From Coprococcus_C hominis (GTDB taxonomy: Bacteria > Bacillota > Clostridia > Lachnospirales > Lachnospiraceae): a stretch of DNA of 64,000 nucleotides. Below, one piece after another: positions 1-8,375 of this stretch. Location of the stretch: the NCBI RefSeq assembly GCF_020687505.1, contig NZ_JAJEQT010000004.1. One strand, written 5' to 3'. The notes beneath the pieces were generated by a model that worked only from the letters and a program-made list of their open reading frames with translations, made no database searches and was not told the DNA's origin. The first letter of the stretch is position 1; each line of letters starts with the position of its first letter. The position numbers and the translations under genes are program-made.

Positions 1-774
1 CAATTCGTCTTTCTCCCAGCCGTTTCCATAGACATGCACTTCCAGTCCTGACTTTGCCAAATGTAGTATTAGTTTTTCCCGCTGTTTCGCACGAATATAT
101 GTATCCGCAAACGCAAGTACTACAAACAATTCCAATAACTGTGCTTCTGAAAGTTCAATCCCTCCGGATCGAAGTTCCTGTATTAGAATTTCCTCTGCCG
201 GTATGCATTCCCCCTGCATAACACGCGCAATTGTAGCATCCATGATTTTCATAATGTCTTCCGACATTTGATCCACAATTGATTTGTATTCATTTGAAGC
301 GCTGCATGTACCAAAAAAAGCAACATCTATCTCCCGATCAGCAAACGGCTTCGGAGGTTTCTCTGATAAATTTCCTCCGTGTGGCACAAACTGCACCGCA
401 TCAATGTTCTTATAGTATTTCTGTAAAAAATTACAATGATTTCTATCAATACAGGACACAATCAAATTTCTATGTTGCTCGGCCAGCCAGTCATATCTAT
501 AATATGGATGATCCACTAGAAACAAGAAAAATAATGTGTTGGGATTTCGATTGATTGCATCATACAATACAGAGGTGATCCCAAAAAAGGACAAGACTAC
601 ATCATACTCTTCGAAATAGATCGTTCGATCTAATGCATCCTTTGTGATACCACCCAAAATATCCACTCGACACCCAAGTTGGCGAAAACCATCTGCAAGA
701 TCATTCATAAAACAAGAGATTGCATCATATTGCGACTCTCCCTGAATCATCAAAATCTTCTGTATATCTCCCAC
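1..774 (-). CDS. Glycosyltransferase (CgeB/YkvP-like), 3' end outside window
   Basis: The 258 visible codons run open to the window edge, so the C-terminal part is missing. I chose the GTG at 774 because it has a GGAGGG Shine-Dalgarno 7 nt upstream; the nearby ATG at 787 runs into a stop after 12 codons. The protein begins GDIQKILMIQGES, and further in has FVPHGG and DVAFFGT segments. This pattern fits the CgeB/DUF3880 group of GT-B glycosyltransferases, with an N-terminal Rossmann half and a PHGG-type linker into the nucleotide-sugar half. It lies 26 nt behind the Maf-type gene in the same direction, which suggests that it acts in the same flagellin or surface glycosylation pathway. The family call comes from reading the motifs; substrate and acceptor are unknown. 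Confidence 0.7.
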   Translation of the reverse strand, partial: MGDIQKILMIQGESQYDAISCFMNDLADGFRQLGCRVDILGGITKDALDRTIYFEEYDVVLSFFGITSVLYDAINRNPNTLFFLFLVDHPYYRYDWLAEQHRNLIVSCIDRNHCNFLQKYYKNIDAVQFVPHGGNLSEKPPKPFADREIDVAFFGTCSASNEYKSIVDQMSEDIMKIMDATIARVMQGECIPAEEILIQELRSGGIELSEAQLLELFVVLAFADTYIRAKQREKLILHLAKSGLEVHVYGNGWEKDEL

Positions 775-800
775 TGCGCACCCTCCATTTAGTCAAATGC

Positions 801-2636
801 CTATATTTCTTTTTCGCATTGTTCAATCGTTTTTATAATATCCGCAACGCCATCAGCAATGCCAATATATAACTTCGCACTATTTTTATATATACGGATT
901 GATTCTGCAACACTGTCCTTTTCGGTCAGATATATTGTTGTCTCATAATCATGATTTGCCTGACATGTTATTTTTTTTATCAGCTTATGCTCCTCCATGT
1001 CCGCATACCATTCATCCAAAATTCGAATTTTTTCATTTATCTTCCGTAATTTATCTTTGTCATACTGTTTATGCTCTAACATATACGCTGCCTTATCACA
1101 AACCTCTGCGCCCTCCCGCATCCGAGTTATAAGCAGTTCTATATTTTCTTTCATCTTTTGTAGTTCCTGTTTTACAAGCTCATTTCCATTTGTTGCAAAA
1201 CGTCGAGGGATCGCTTCTATCATCTCTGTTATGTTGTAAACATTTTTGCAATATTGATCAATTGCCTGTTGCAACGTCATAATTCGAGTATGCCTTTTCA
1301 ATGCTCCACCCTCTGTCGCATCTATAAAATCTATATCAGGATTCCGATATGCCAGATCTTCAATACTGCGAATAAATGTATAATAATCCTTCTTCGTCAG
1401 CACATCGTTTCCATAAATATCTTTCACATATAAGGTCGGACTGTTAAACGATGTATTCTGATTCAAATTCTCACCATCGGCATACTGTTTATTTCCCGTC
1501 ATTGCCAGATCCTGTCCGATCATAATGATTCGTTTAAATCCCCAATCTATCGCAAGCGCCATTGCATCCAGCGCAACTGATCCGCCCGCAAAAATCTCTC
1601 CAAGTGAACTTCCGGCATCCGAAAACATCCGGCTCCATGTTCCAGAATCCGTAGAATAAAACACCAGATTTTTTGGTTTTACCATATCCAACACGGCTGT
1701 ATTTGCAGTAGCATCTGCAAGAAAAAATACATCCGCAAGTCCTTCTGCCGTAAAATTCTTTAATTCTTTGTTCGTATCGACCGTAATTACAAAATCAGGC
1801 ATAACCCCATGTGCCATGACTGTATTGATTGCCGAATCCACTACGATCGTAATTGCTTTTCCCTTCGCTTTCTTCAACAGATCCACATTCTTTTGCAATG
1901 ACGGTCCTGCCGCTACAATGATCGCCGGTACATCCTCCGGAAAGTAATCTTTATAGTCTGCGCCACTCCGACAATTTGGAAGAAATCGCATGTTAGAAAT
2001 ACTGGCAAGACCAATTTGTTTACCCACTTTGATCAACGTATTTGTCTGTATTCTATAATATTCGTATTTATCCTTTATTATCTGTTTATATCGATCATAG
2101 CCTTCCGGGAATCGTGTCTGATAGATTGGAAGCGCCATATATCGATTCGTTAATTCATTTATTTCGCTGATATAACTAAGTAAAAAATCGCCAAAATCAT
2201 CGGTATTCAATGACTCTACCGATATGAAAAAACGATTATTATTTAACAGTTCTGTCAGATCAATCTCCTGCATTGCAGTCATAAATATGTCCAGATCTGG
2301 CTCATATACATAAATCGCATTTCCATGCGGATTACACTCCAAAAATCTTTTTGCAAATATACCATTTGCTAACCCATACATACACAAAAACGCATTATCT
2401 GGAATTGTATCATACTCCGCCATAAGTTTTTCTGCTTCTTTAGATGGATTGTACGTAGAATTCAAATTAAAGTCCCGATCCTTACCATGATACCCAATAA
2501 TAACTTCCCCGTTTTTCGCTACCGCAGTAAAAGCCCGACTTTCCTTCTGTTGCTTCGCATAGGTATAAAATGCCTCCCATAATTTTTCATTTTTTTGTTT
2601 TAATGCTTTTAAATTGTTCTCGTATATAGTGTTCAT
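801..2636 (-). CDS. Maf-type motility-associated glycosyltransferase (DUF115)
   Basis: A 611-aa cytosolic protein. The DUF115/MptE-like core lies around residues 215-430, with a nucleotide-binding AAGPSLQKN loop near residue 244, then VVDSAI and PDFVITVDTN. An extended helical C-terminal part follows. Maf proteins transfer nonulosonic acids (pseudaminic or legionaminic acid) to Ser/Thr of flagellin before export. The gene sits two genes downstream of the main flagellin and next to a second glycosyltransferase, the classical position for flagellin glycosylation genes. No nonulosonic acid synthesis genes are in the window, so the donor sugar is not known. The first ATG is used, and the length is typical for the family. 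Confidence 0.85.
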   Translation of the reverse strand: MNTIYENNLKALKQKNEKLWEAFYTYAKQQKESRAFTAVAKNGEVIIGYHGKDRDFNLNSTYNPSKEAEKLMAEYDTIPDNAFLCMYGLANGIFAKRFLECNPHGNAIYVYEPDLDIFMTAMQEIDLTELLNNNRFFISVESLNTDDFGDFLLSYISEINELTNRYMALPIYQTRFPEGYDRYKQIIKDKYEYYRIQTNTLIKVGKQIGLASISNMRFLPNCRSGADYKDYFPEDVPAIIVAAGPSLQKNVDLLKKAKGKAITIVVDSAINTVMAHGVMPDFVITVDTNKELKNFTAEGLADVFFLADATANTAVLDMVKPKNLVFYSTDSGTWSRMFSDAGSSLGEIFAGGSVALDAMALAIDWGFKRIIMIGQDLAMTGNKQYADGENLNQNTSFNSPTLYVKDIYGNDVLTKKDYYTFIRSIEDLAYRNPDIDFIDATEGGALKRHTRIMTLQQAIDQYCKNVYNITEMIEAIPRRFATNGNELVKQELQKMKENIELLITRMREGAEVCDKAAYMLEHKQYDKDKLRKINEKIRILDEWYADMEEHKLIKKITCQANHDYETTIYLTEKDSVAESIRIYKNSAKLYIGIADGVADIIKTIEQCEKEI

Positions 2637-2663
2637 TTTATACCCTCTTACATCCCTGCATCT

Positions 2664-2936
2664 TTACAATATATCTAATAACTCTACCAACTCGTACGTA
2701 ATCAAATCCGCAAGCAACGTACCATCCTCTTCTTCCATCGCTGACAAAATCGGTGACAACGCATCCGTAATTAACCGCTGTTGCAATGCCTCATCCTGGA
2801 TACCTGACGCAATTAGCGATAAGTTTGGAATCACACCATTCATCGCAGCTATCCCATCCGATACACGCCCCTGATATAAGATATCTGCAATCGTAAGCAA
2901 TGTTTCTTTTGTATCCTGTATTAATTCCTGTTCCAT
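2664..2936 (-). CDS. Small acidic protein of the flagellin operon, unknown function
   Basis: A 90-aa protein starting MEQELIQDTKETLLT. The ATG at 2936 has AAGGAGG five bases upstream. A longer reading from 3029 would overlap the flagellin stop and the hairpin at 2960-2983, so I reject it. The protein is acidic and helical, with no membrane segment, cysteine pair or motif I recognise. It lies between flagellin and the Maf gene, behind an attenuator-like hairpin, so it is probably translated at a much lower level than flagellin. A chaperone-like or glycosylation-accessory role is possible from position only. Confidence 0.7.
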   Translation of the reverse strand: MEQELIQDTKETLLTIADILYQGRVSDGIAAMNGVIPNLSLIASGIQDEALQQRLITDALSPILSAMEEEDGTLLADLITYELVELLDIL

Positions 2937-2959
2937 AAAAACCTCCTTATACAAAATAT

Positions 2960-2983
2960 GGCTGACTCGCAAGCGAGCCAGCC
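2960..2983 (-). terminator. Hairpin between flagellin and downstream genes (attenuator or partial terminator)
   Basis: An 11-bp stem with one G-U pair, written on the minus strand as GGCTGGCTCGC-TT-GCGAGTCAGCC, followed by ATATTTT and then the SD of the 90-aa gene. The T-tract is weak, so it probably lets some transcription through and protects the flagellin 3' end. Confidence 0.65.
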
Positions 2984-3006
2984 AATAAATTGTCAATAAT
3001 ATGAAA

Positions 3007-3861
3007 TTACTGAAGTAATGAAAGTACACCCTGTGTAGACTGATTTGCCTGAGCCAACATGGACTGTGCAGCCTGCTGAAGAATGTTATTCTTCGTGTAG
3101 TTGGTCATCTCTGTAGCCATATCAGTATCACGAATCTGTGATTCTGCAGATGTCAGGTTCTCTGAGTAGTTCTCGAGGTTATCGATTGTGTACTCAAGTC
3201 TGTTCTGCTTAGCACCAAGTTCAGATCTAGCAGCAGATACAACCTTGATAGCTGAAGTGATAAGAGACATAGCTTCTGAAGCCTTTGAATGTGTATACAT
3301 GTTCAACACATTACCAGCTGATGATGTGTTTCCTGCAACTACAGAACCTTTCGCACCAAACAAGATAGAAGCACTCATCTTCTTGATTGTGATCTCCATG
3401 TTCTCGCCCTTAACGGCACCAACCTGAAGCTGCTTTCCAGAGAAGTGACCATTCAAAAGCTTTGTACCGTTGAATGCAGCCTTTGTAGAGATAGAATCGA
3501 TCTCCTTTGCAAGTTCGCCCATCTCATCCTGGATTGCCTTACGATCTACAGATGCGTTTACATCGTTGGCTGCCTTTGTAGCAAGCTCACCCATACGCTG
3601 AAGGATGCTGTGGATCTCACTCATGTTTCCTTCTGCTGTCTGGATAAGAGATACGCCATCCTCAGCGTTCTTAACTGACTGGTTGATACCTCTGATCTGG
3701 TTTCTCATCTTCTCACTGATGGAAAGACCTGCTGCGTCATCAGCTGCTCTGTTAACCTGATATCCGGAAGACAACTTCTCAGTTGACTTAGATACTGCCT
3801 TAACATTAGCGCCCAACATTCTGTTTGTGTTTGCTGCCTGCAAATTGTGCTGTACTACCAT
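3007..3861 (-). CDS. fliC: Flagellin (main filament subunit)
   Basis: A 284-aa flagellin with the conserved D0/D1 N-terminus (starts MVVQHNLQAANTNRMLG, followed by KSTEKLSSGYQVNRAADDAA) and C-terminus (ends ANQSTQGVLSLLQ). Only about 65 variable residues separate them, so it is a short flagellin without a large surface domain. It is exported by the flagellar type III apparatus with FliS and polymerises under the FliD cap. It has its own sigma-D-type promoter at 4009-4034, a leader of about 140 nt with hairpins, and an AAGGAGG SD at 3869-3875. Codon use is biased towards frequent codons, as expected for high expression. A second, longer flagellin lies at 34,516. Confidence 0.97.
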   Translation of the reverse strand: MVVQHNLQAANTNRMLGANVKAVSKSTEKLSSGYQVNRAADDAAGLSISEKMRNQIRGINQSVKNAEDGVSLIQTAEGNMSEIHSILQRMGELATKAANDVNASVDRKAIQDEMGELAKEIDSISTKAAFNGTKLLNGHFSGKQLQVGAVKGENMEITIKKMSASILFGAKGSVVAGNTSSAGNVLNMYTHSKASEAMSLITSAIKVVSAARSELGAKQNRLEYTIDNLENYSENLTSAESQIRDTDMATEMTNYTKNNILQQAAQSMLAQANQSTQGVLSLLQ

Positions 3862-3883
3862 AATAATTCCTCCTTGAATTTAT

Positions 3884-3901
3884 TCCCGCATCCTTGCGAG
3901 A
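3884..3901 (-). promoter_or_regulatory. CsrA-binding hairpin in the flagellin leader
   Basis: Minus-strand RNA TCTCGCA-AGGA-TGCGGGA forms a 7-bp stem (one G-U pair) that presents AGGA in the loop. The core CGCAAGGATGC is close to the CsrA SELEX consensus (ACARGGAUGU). It lies 8 bases upstream of the AAGGAGG SD (3869-3875), which itself contains a second GGA. The two-site arrangement matches the CsrA sites in the Bacillus hag leader. Another GC hairpin (GGGGC-ACC-GCCCC on the plus strand) is at 3908-3920. Confidence 0.65.
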
Positions 3902-4008
3902 AGTACTGGGGCACCGCCCCGTGAATAGTATGTATGTTAGAACCCGTTCTGGGTAGTAACCTTGGTTGAATCTGTAGGAACTTGTCTTGTTTGTTCCTTA
4001 CACCTTAT

Positions 4009-4034
4009 ATATCGGACTGGAAATTATATCCTTA
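4009..4034 (-). promoter_or_regulatory. Sigma-D (FliA/sigma-28) type promoter of flagellin
   Basis: On the minus strand, TAAG at 4034-4031, a 14-nt spacer, then TCCGATAT at 4016-4009. This is close to the Gram-positive sigma-D consensus TAAA-N14-16-GCCGATAT. The position gives a leader of about 140 nt ahead of the flagellin start. Confidence 0.65.
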
Positions 4035-4054
4035 ACCCTTTTTATAAAGTTTTT

Positions 4055-4537
4055 TTATTTTTTTCTGTCATAGAGCAAAGAGTCATTCACCATGCCGTTT
4101 GCCATAGACTTATAATACTTGTTTGCCACTGTTTTGGACTGTTTCATCTGGCGCACGCCCTGGAATTTCGCGGAGAATACCTGTTCCATCACTGCCCGGT
4201 TCCGCTCCTCCACGGCTTCGATCTGCATACCGAGATCCACACAGGTACGAATCAGATTCTGTATTGCAAGCAATTCATCTCTGTAAACCACCGGATCCCG
4301 CTGGATCTCAATCCGTACACGATCATAGACAGAAGAAAACCCTTTATCGATCTCATTGAGGTTGTCGATCAAAACATCCTTCTTCTCAACAAGCTCCGAA
4401 AACTGTTCCTCGTCAAACTTCTCCGCTGTGGCAATCACTGACTGCTCATTTGTAAGCTTCCAAATCTCTGTCAGATATCGCTGTTTCCGTTCCAGTGATT
4501 CACGCATGATATTCACATAAGTTCCGGTCTGATCCAT
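4055..4537 (-). CDS. FliT/FlgN-like flagellar chaperone
   Basis: A 160-aa, highly charged, all-helical protein with no membrane segment. It follows fliS by 10 nt, the usual place for FliT, the export chaperone of the FliD cap protein. It carries an N-terminal coiled-coil-like stretch (residues about 10-65) and a second helix pair, as in FliT/FlgN proteins. Primary sequence in this group is poorly conserved, so the call rests on size, helix pattern and operon position. The ATG has GGAGG 6 nt upstream. It is the last gene before the flagellin promoter. Confidence 0.65.
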   Translation of the reverse strand: MDQTGTYVNIMRESLERKQRYLTEIWKLTNEQSVIATAEKFDEEQFSELVEKKDVLIDNLNEIDKGFSSVYDRVRIEIQRDPVVYRDELLAIQNLIRTCVDLGMQIEAVEERNRAVMEQVFSAKFQGVRQMKQSKTVANKYYKSMANGMVNDSLLYDRKK

Positions 4538-4547
4538 ATCTTACCTC

Positions 4548-4940
4548 CTAGCTCAGTGATAGCTGCGGTCCTTTGGCTTTCGTCATAACTTCCTTCCACA
4601 CATCCCGCATGCCACGAAGCTCTTCTAACGCTCTCTCCAGAAGCTCCATGTCTTTCTTCATGTTTGCCTCCGTCAAAAGTGCAAAGATATAATCATACAT
4701 ACGCTTGAAGTCCTCGGCAACCGGATATTTCATATTCAGCGTCGATGTCAGTTCCACGATAATATTCCGGCATTTCTGGATGTTCGTATTTACTTTCTCA
4801 TAGTCGTTCTTCTCAAGTCCCACAATTGCAATATTACAGAACTTAACCGCGCCTTCGTATAACATCAACGTAAGTTCTGCCGGTGTTGCTGTCTCGATAC
4901 GGTTGTTTCCATATGCCTTTGCTGCTGTGTTATATGCCAT
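4548..4940 (-). CDS. fliS: Flagellin export chaperone FliS
   Basis: A 130-aa cytosolic chaperone with the FliS signature near the N-terminus (YNTAAKAYGNNRIETATP, then LTLMLYEGAVKFC). FliS binds the disordered C-terminal helix of flagellin, prevents premature polymerisation and delivers it to FlhA. In Bacillus, FliS also helps FliW act on flagellin. Gene order fliD-fliS-fliT is conserved. A divergent FliS-like paralogue stands next to the second flagellin at 33,980. Confidence 0.95.
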   Translation of the reverse strand: MAYNTAAKAYGNNRIETATPAELTLMLYEGAVKFCNIAIVGLEKNDYEKVNTNIQKCRNIIVELTSTLNMKYPVAEDFKRMYDYIFALLTEANMKKDMELLERALEELRGMRDVWKEVMTKAKGPQLSLS

Positions 4941-4961
4941 TTATATAACCCCTCCGTCTAT

Positions 4962-6878
4962 TTATGATGCACTTCCGAACAAGGATGACAGATATGACTG
5001 CTGACTCTGCAGCTTTGCCATCGCAGATTCCATCTTCGAGAACTGATCATAATACTTATCTTCAAGATTCTGGAGCTTTTCATCCCACTTATCGATGTCA
5101 TCATCATAATCATCGATCTCGCTATCCAGCGTCTTGTCATTGTAGAACGTCTGTGTGCTTCGCACACCTTCGATACGTGTCATGGATTTCCGCAGATAAT
5201 CATACATCTGTGTACCAACACCAGAGGTACTCGTAGTTCCGCCGATCACCTGTCCTACGATATCACTTCCACTTTCCAGCAGATTCTTCAACGTATTCGT
5301 CTCAGAAGAGTACTGGTCATCATCCTCATCACCGAGGATATGAAGCTTGCCGTTCTCTGTATAATCACCGGTCACGATACCAAGGGAAGCCAAGGTCATC
5401 GTCTTCGTACTTCCATCTGCCATTGTTACCTGCACGCCCTGATTCAAGGTCGTACGCATGCCGGAAAGCAGTGTCTGCAATGTAGAATCCCGTCGCAGCA
5501 ATCCCTGCTTTGCCTTCTCTTCCCACTTCTCGATCTGCGTATCGGACAGCTTGCTTCTCTCATCCTCAGTTAAGGCATCATAGCCGGCATCTTTTTCGTT
5601 ATAATATTTATTCATCTCGTCAATCAGTTCATTATATGACTTGATGAAATTTTTGATTGTGTTATATGCACTGTCAACATCCGCAGCAACCTCGACATTG
5701 ACTACAGAGTCTGTCTTTGCCTTTGCTGTGATCGTAAGACCGTTGACTGTCAATGTATTACTGTCACTCGTGTATTTTACATTGTTATAGTAGATAATCG
5801 CATCTCTTGCGTCTACCTTTTCTGCCTTGCTTCCAAGTCCTAGAGCTTCCAATGCACTGCTGTCACTGGATGTGATATTGAAATCATTCGCAGCACCGGT
5901 CTTCGACGCATTGAGATAAAATCTTCCATGGGATGCATCGAAGCTTGCAGAGACACCCATCTTAGAAAGTGCTGTCGTGAAATCATTGATGGTTGACTTG
6001 TCATCTACAACAAAATCCTTGCCATTGACTGAGAATGTTGTTCCAACCTTAATACCCAGATCTGCAAGCTTGGTCGAGGTTGAGATATCGGTACTTGTAA
6101 AGTCCTGCTTTACCTTTGCCGTGAAGCCGGCACTCATTGTATTGCTGTCCGCATCACCCTTCTCATATCCAACTTCTCCAGACATACCAAGTGCTGCGCT
6201 TTCAATCGTGTAAATCTCCCCGGCCTTTGTACCATCATCCAGTGTCTTTTCTGAACTATTTGTAAAGACAAGCTTACCATCTTTAAGACTCGCCTGAAGA
6301 TTCTCATATCCGGAAGTAGCTTTTAGCTTTGCATTCAATGCACTGATGCTTTCGACTCCGTTATCTCCGCTTCCTCCAAGCTCAAGTTCGAGAGCAGGAA
6401 TCACATCGTTTCCTGCCGAGATCGTAATCTTCTGACCTGCAAGACCTAGATTCGCCCCTTGTGCATCTACCATGTCCGCAAACTTCGTAGACAGTCCGGC
6501 ATCATTATAGGTTGTGTAAGACTTGCCATATGCCTTGATATTGTCTCCGGTCAGATAGGCTGACGATGCTGTCTGCTCGACGGAAACCGAATGTGTACCA
6601 TTTGTCGCTCCGGAACCGGCTTTGACGGATACCTTTGTCTCATCACTGGCCGTTGCCTTCTTCGTTTTATAGTTGCTGACCGTCTTAAATGCAGAAAGCT
6701 GCGTCTTGTAGAAGTTATAAATCTTCGTATTTAATCCGCTCCAGATCTCTTTCTTCCACTCGACGTCCTGCTTCTTCTGTTTGATTTTATTTACTTTTTC
6801 AGAGCTGGCGCTGACCAGTTCCTTTACCATGCTCTCTGTATCCATGCCGGATACGAGGCCTGTCATACGCATTGCCAT
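4962..6878 (-). CDS. fliD: Flagellar filament capping protein FliD
   Basis: A 638-aa protein with the FliD N-terminal region (starts MAMRMTGLVSGMDTESMVKE), a long beta-rich middle with repeated domains, and a C-terminal coiled coil (residues about 575-635) ending in SQQSYLSSLFGSAS. FliD forms the cap that folds flagellin monomers at the growing tip and often serves as an adhesin. The length is in the usual range for clostridial FliD. It sits between flaG and fliS, and the start has AGGAGG 8 nt upstream. Confidence 0.95.
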   Translation of the reverse strand: MAMRMTGLVSGMDTESMVKELVSASSEKVNKIKQKKQDVEWKKEIWSGLNTKIYNFYKTQLSAFKTVSNYKTKKATASDETKVSVKAGSGATNGTHSVSVEQTASSAYLTGDNIKAYGKSYTTYNDAGLSTKFADMVDAQGANLGLAGQKITISAGNDVIPALELELGGSGDNGVESISALNAKLKATSGYENLQASLKDGKLVFTNSSEKTLDDGTKAGEIYTIESAALGMSGEVGYEKGDADSNTMSAGFTAKVKQDFTSTDISTSTKLADLGIKVGTTFSVNGKDFVVDDKSTINDFTTALSKMGVSASFDASHGRFYLNASKTGAANDFNITSSDSSALEALGLGSKAEKVDARDAIIYYNNVKYTSDSNTLTVNGLTITAKAKTDSVVNVEVAADVDSAYNTIKNFIKSYNELIDEMNKYYNEKDAGYDALTEDERSKLSDTQIEKWEEKAKQGLLRRDSTLQTLLSGMRTTLNQGVQVTMADGSTKTMTLASLGIVTGDYTENGKLHILGDEDDDQYSSETNTLKNLLESGSDIVGQVIGGTTSTSGVGTQMYDYLRKSMTRIEGVRSTQTFYNDKTLDSEIDDYDDDIDKWDEKLQNLEDKYYDQFSKMESAMAKLQSQQSYLSSLFGSAS

Positions 6879-6909
6879 AACAAATACCTCCTAATCAGGG
6901 TATCGCCCC

Positions 6910-7374
6910 CTACCTTCTCTCATCAACCAGAAGACCTGCCATCTCCCATGCCTTTGCAAGCATATCGAGTGTCTTCTCCGGCGGAATCTCACGGATAACT
7001 TCATCGGTGTCACTATCTGTAACGGTGATGGAAATCCGGTTTGTATCCTCATGATACTTGAAGCTGAGCTGTGTATGATGCATTGGACTTGCCTGTTTCA
7101 CTGTCTTGTTCAGATCATCGACTGCTGCCTTGATCTTGTCCGGTGCCACTTCCTGATCCGTCTGTACCGCACCGCGATCCTGTTGCTGTCCCGGCTGGCC
7201 GTTGTTATTGCTGTTGCCCTTTCCACCGATCGGCGGTAAGCTTGCAACCTGTACCTGCTGCTGCCCGGCAGTACTGCCTGTGTTCACATCCACCGTCTCA
7301 GACTGCGGACGTGTCACTCTTGTCTGTGAACTTACATTTAAGGCTCCTACGCCTCCGATTCCATCCATTCCCAT
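6910..7374 (-). CDS. flaG: FlaG-family flagellar protein
   Basis: A 154-aa protein. The first 75 residues are low in complexity and rich in Gln, Asn and Gly. The C-terminal half carries the FlaG signature (LSFKYHEDTNRISITVTD, then EVIREIPPEKTLDML). FlaG proteins influence filament length and are usually found next to fliD, as here. Its exact role is not settled in any species. GGAGG precedes the start. Confidence 0.9.
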   Translation of the reverse strand: MGMDGIGGVGALNVSSQTRVTRPQSETVDVNTGSTAGQQQVQVASLPPIGGKGNSNNNGQPGQQQDRGAVQTDQEVAPDKIKAAVDDLNKTVKQASPMHHTQLSFKYHEDTNRISITVTDSDTDEVIREIPPEKTLDMLAKAWEMAGLLVDERR

Positions 7375-7484
7375 AATCTATACGCCTCCTTGCGTGAACC
7401 TTGTATGCCTTCCATCCATGAACGGCATACGCCTATAGTTTCCTATTAGTTGTATCGTCAACTAATCACTCATACTTTACCACT

Positions 7485-7700
7485 TTATAAGAGTTTTTTC
7501 AAACTTTCTACGTCGAGATTCGCCACAGCTTCGCGGTTTTCTTCCTGAATCTGTGCGTAGATTTCCTTGCGGTAGACAGGCACACTCTTCGGTGCGGAGA
7601 TACCGATCTTGACCTGATCGCCCTTCGCCTCGAGCACAGTGATCTCAATGTTATTGCCTATCACGATGGATTCGCCTTGTTTTCTGGATAGTGCTAACAT
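7485..7700 (-). CDS. csrA: Carbon storage regulator CsrA, translational repressor
   Basis: A 71-aa protein starting MLALSRKQGESIVIG, the canonical CsrA beginning. I use the ATG at 7700 rather than the in-frame GTG at 7709: the ATG matches the family start, has AGGTGA 5 nt upstream, and places csrA 1 nt after the fliW stop, as coupled genes often are. CsrA is a dimer that binds GGA motifs in hairpins over ribosome binding sites. In Bacillus it represses hag and is sequestered by FliW. The flagellin leader here has a matching hairpin at 3884-3901. Confidence 0.95.
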   Translation of the reverse strand: MLALSRKQGESIVIGNNIEITVLEAKGDQVKIGISAPKSVPVYRKEIYAQIQEENREAVANLDVESLKKLL

Positions 7701-7701
7701 A

Positions 7702-8166
7702 TTACTCACCTGCCTTTTCTTTCATCTTCTGGATTGCCTCGTAGGCATTGAATTTCACCTTGTAATCTTCGTTCTCTACGATCACCTGAATGGCTTTTCT
7801 GCCCTCTGTGTTGATGATGATCGGAGCCTTCAGATTCGCTGTCATCTTCGTTAAGTCCGAAGGAATCGACAATGTGACAAACATCAGAATATCTGCATCT
7901 GCAGGATCACCGATGTTCTTCATCAGCTCGTCCTCCACGATCGGACCGTAATCATCAATCAGTTCAGATGGATGGATGATCGGAAGTGCCAATGCAGGCT
8001 CCTCCATCGACTGTAACCAGCTGATCTTCGAACGCTCCTCGCGGTCGCTGTCATAAATAATCGCAAATTTCTTTAAATTTTCAAAACCGATCAGCCCCAT
8101 TGGGAACTCCAGGATCTTGTCCTCCGCGATGTCGACGGTTCCAAATAATCTTGTTTCTGCTACCAT
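7702..8166 (-). CDS. fliW: Flagellar assembly factor FliW, CsrA antagonist
   Basis: A 154-aa protein with the FliW pattern: RLFGTVDIAEDKILEFPMG at residues about 5-23, GLIGFENLKKFAII next, and NLKAPIIINTEGRKAIQVI near residue 115. FliW binds either flagellin or CsrA. When flagellin leaves the cell, FliW is free to bind CsrA allosterically and relieves repression of flagellin translation. It lies directly upstream of csrA. SD GAGGAGGG precedes the start. Confidence 0.95.
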   Translation of the reverse strand: MVAETRLFGTVDIAEDKILEFPMGLIGFENLKKFAIIYDSDREERSKISWLQSMEEPALALPIIHPSELIDDYGPIVEDELMKNIGDPADADILMFVTLSIPSDLTKMTANLKAPIIINTEGRKAIQVIVENEDYKVKFNAYEAIQKMKEKAGE

Positions 8167-8188
8167 GCTTTATCCCTCCTCTAAAATT

Positions 8189-8366
8189 AGAAATCGTTCC
8201 TCATCATATGTATACAATAATAACGATTTCTCCGTTCTTCGAACTCTCGAATTCGTAACAGACATGCGCATTCCGGGCTATCGCCCTACATGCTTATGTC
8301 TGTTTATCCGTCATATAAATAAGCAGCTCCGCCTGCAAGCAGTCTCGCTGCTTATTTGCATGACGG
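8189..8366. repeat. Three consecutive large hairpins between flgL and fliW
   Basis: Perfect inverted repeats at 8189-8198/8222-8231 (AGAAATCGTT), at 8257-8265/8296-8304 (AACAGACAT, with inner GGGC-TATC-GCCC), and at 8308-8327/8347-8366 (CCGTCAT ... AAATAAGCAGC with small bulges). None is followed by a T-run on the minus strand, so they are not simple terminators. They fill the 209-nt gap and would be in the fliW-csrA leader RNA; a processing or stability role is inferred. Confidence 0.6.
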
Positions 8367-8375
8367 AATTATTTT

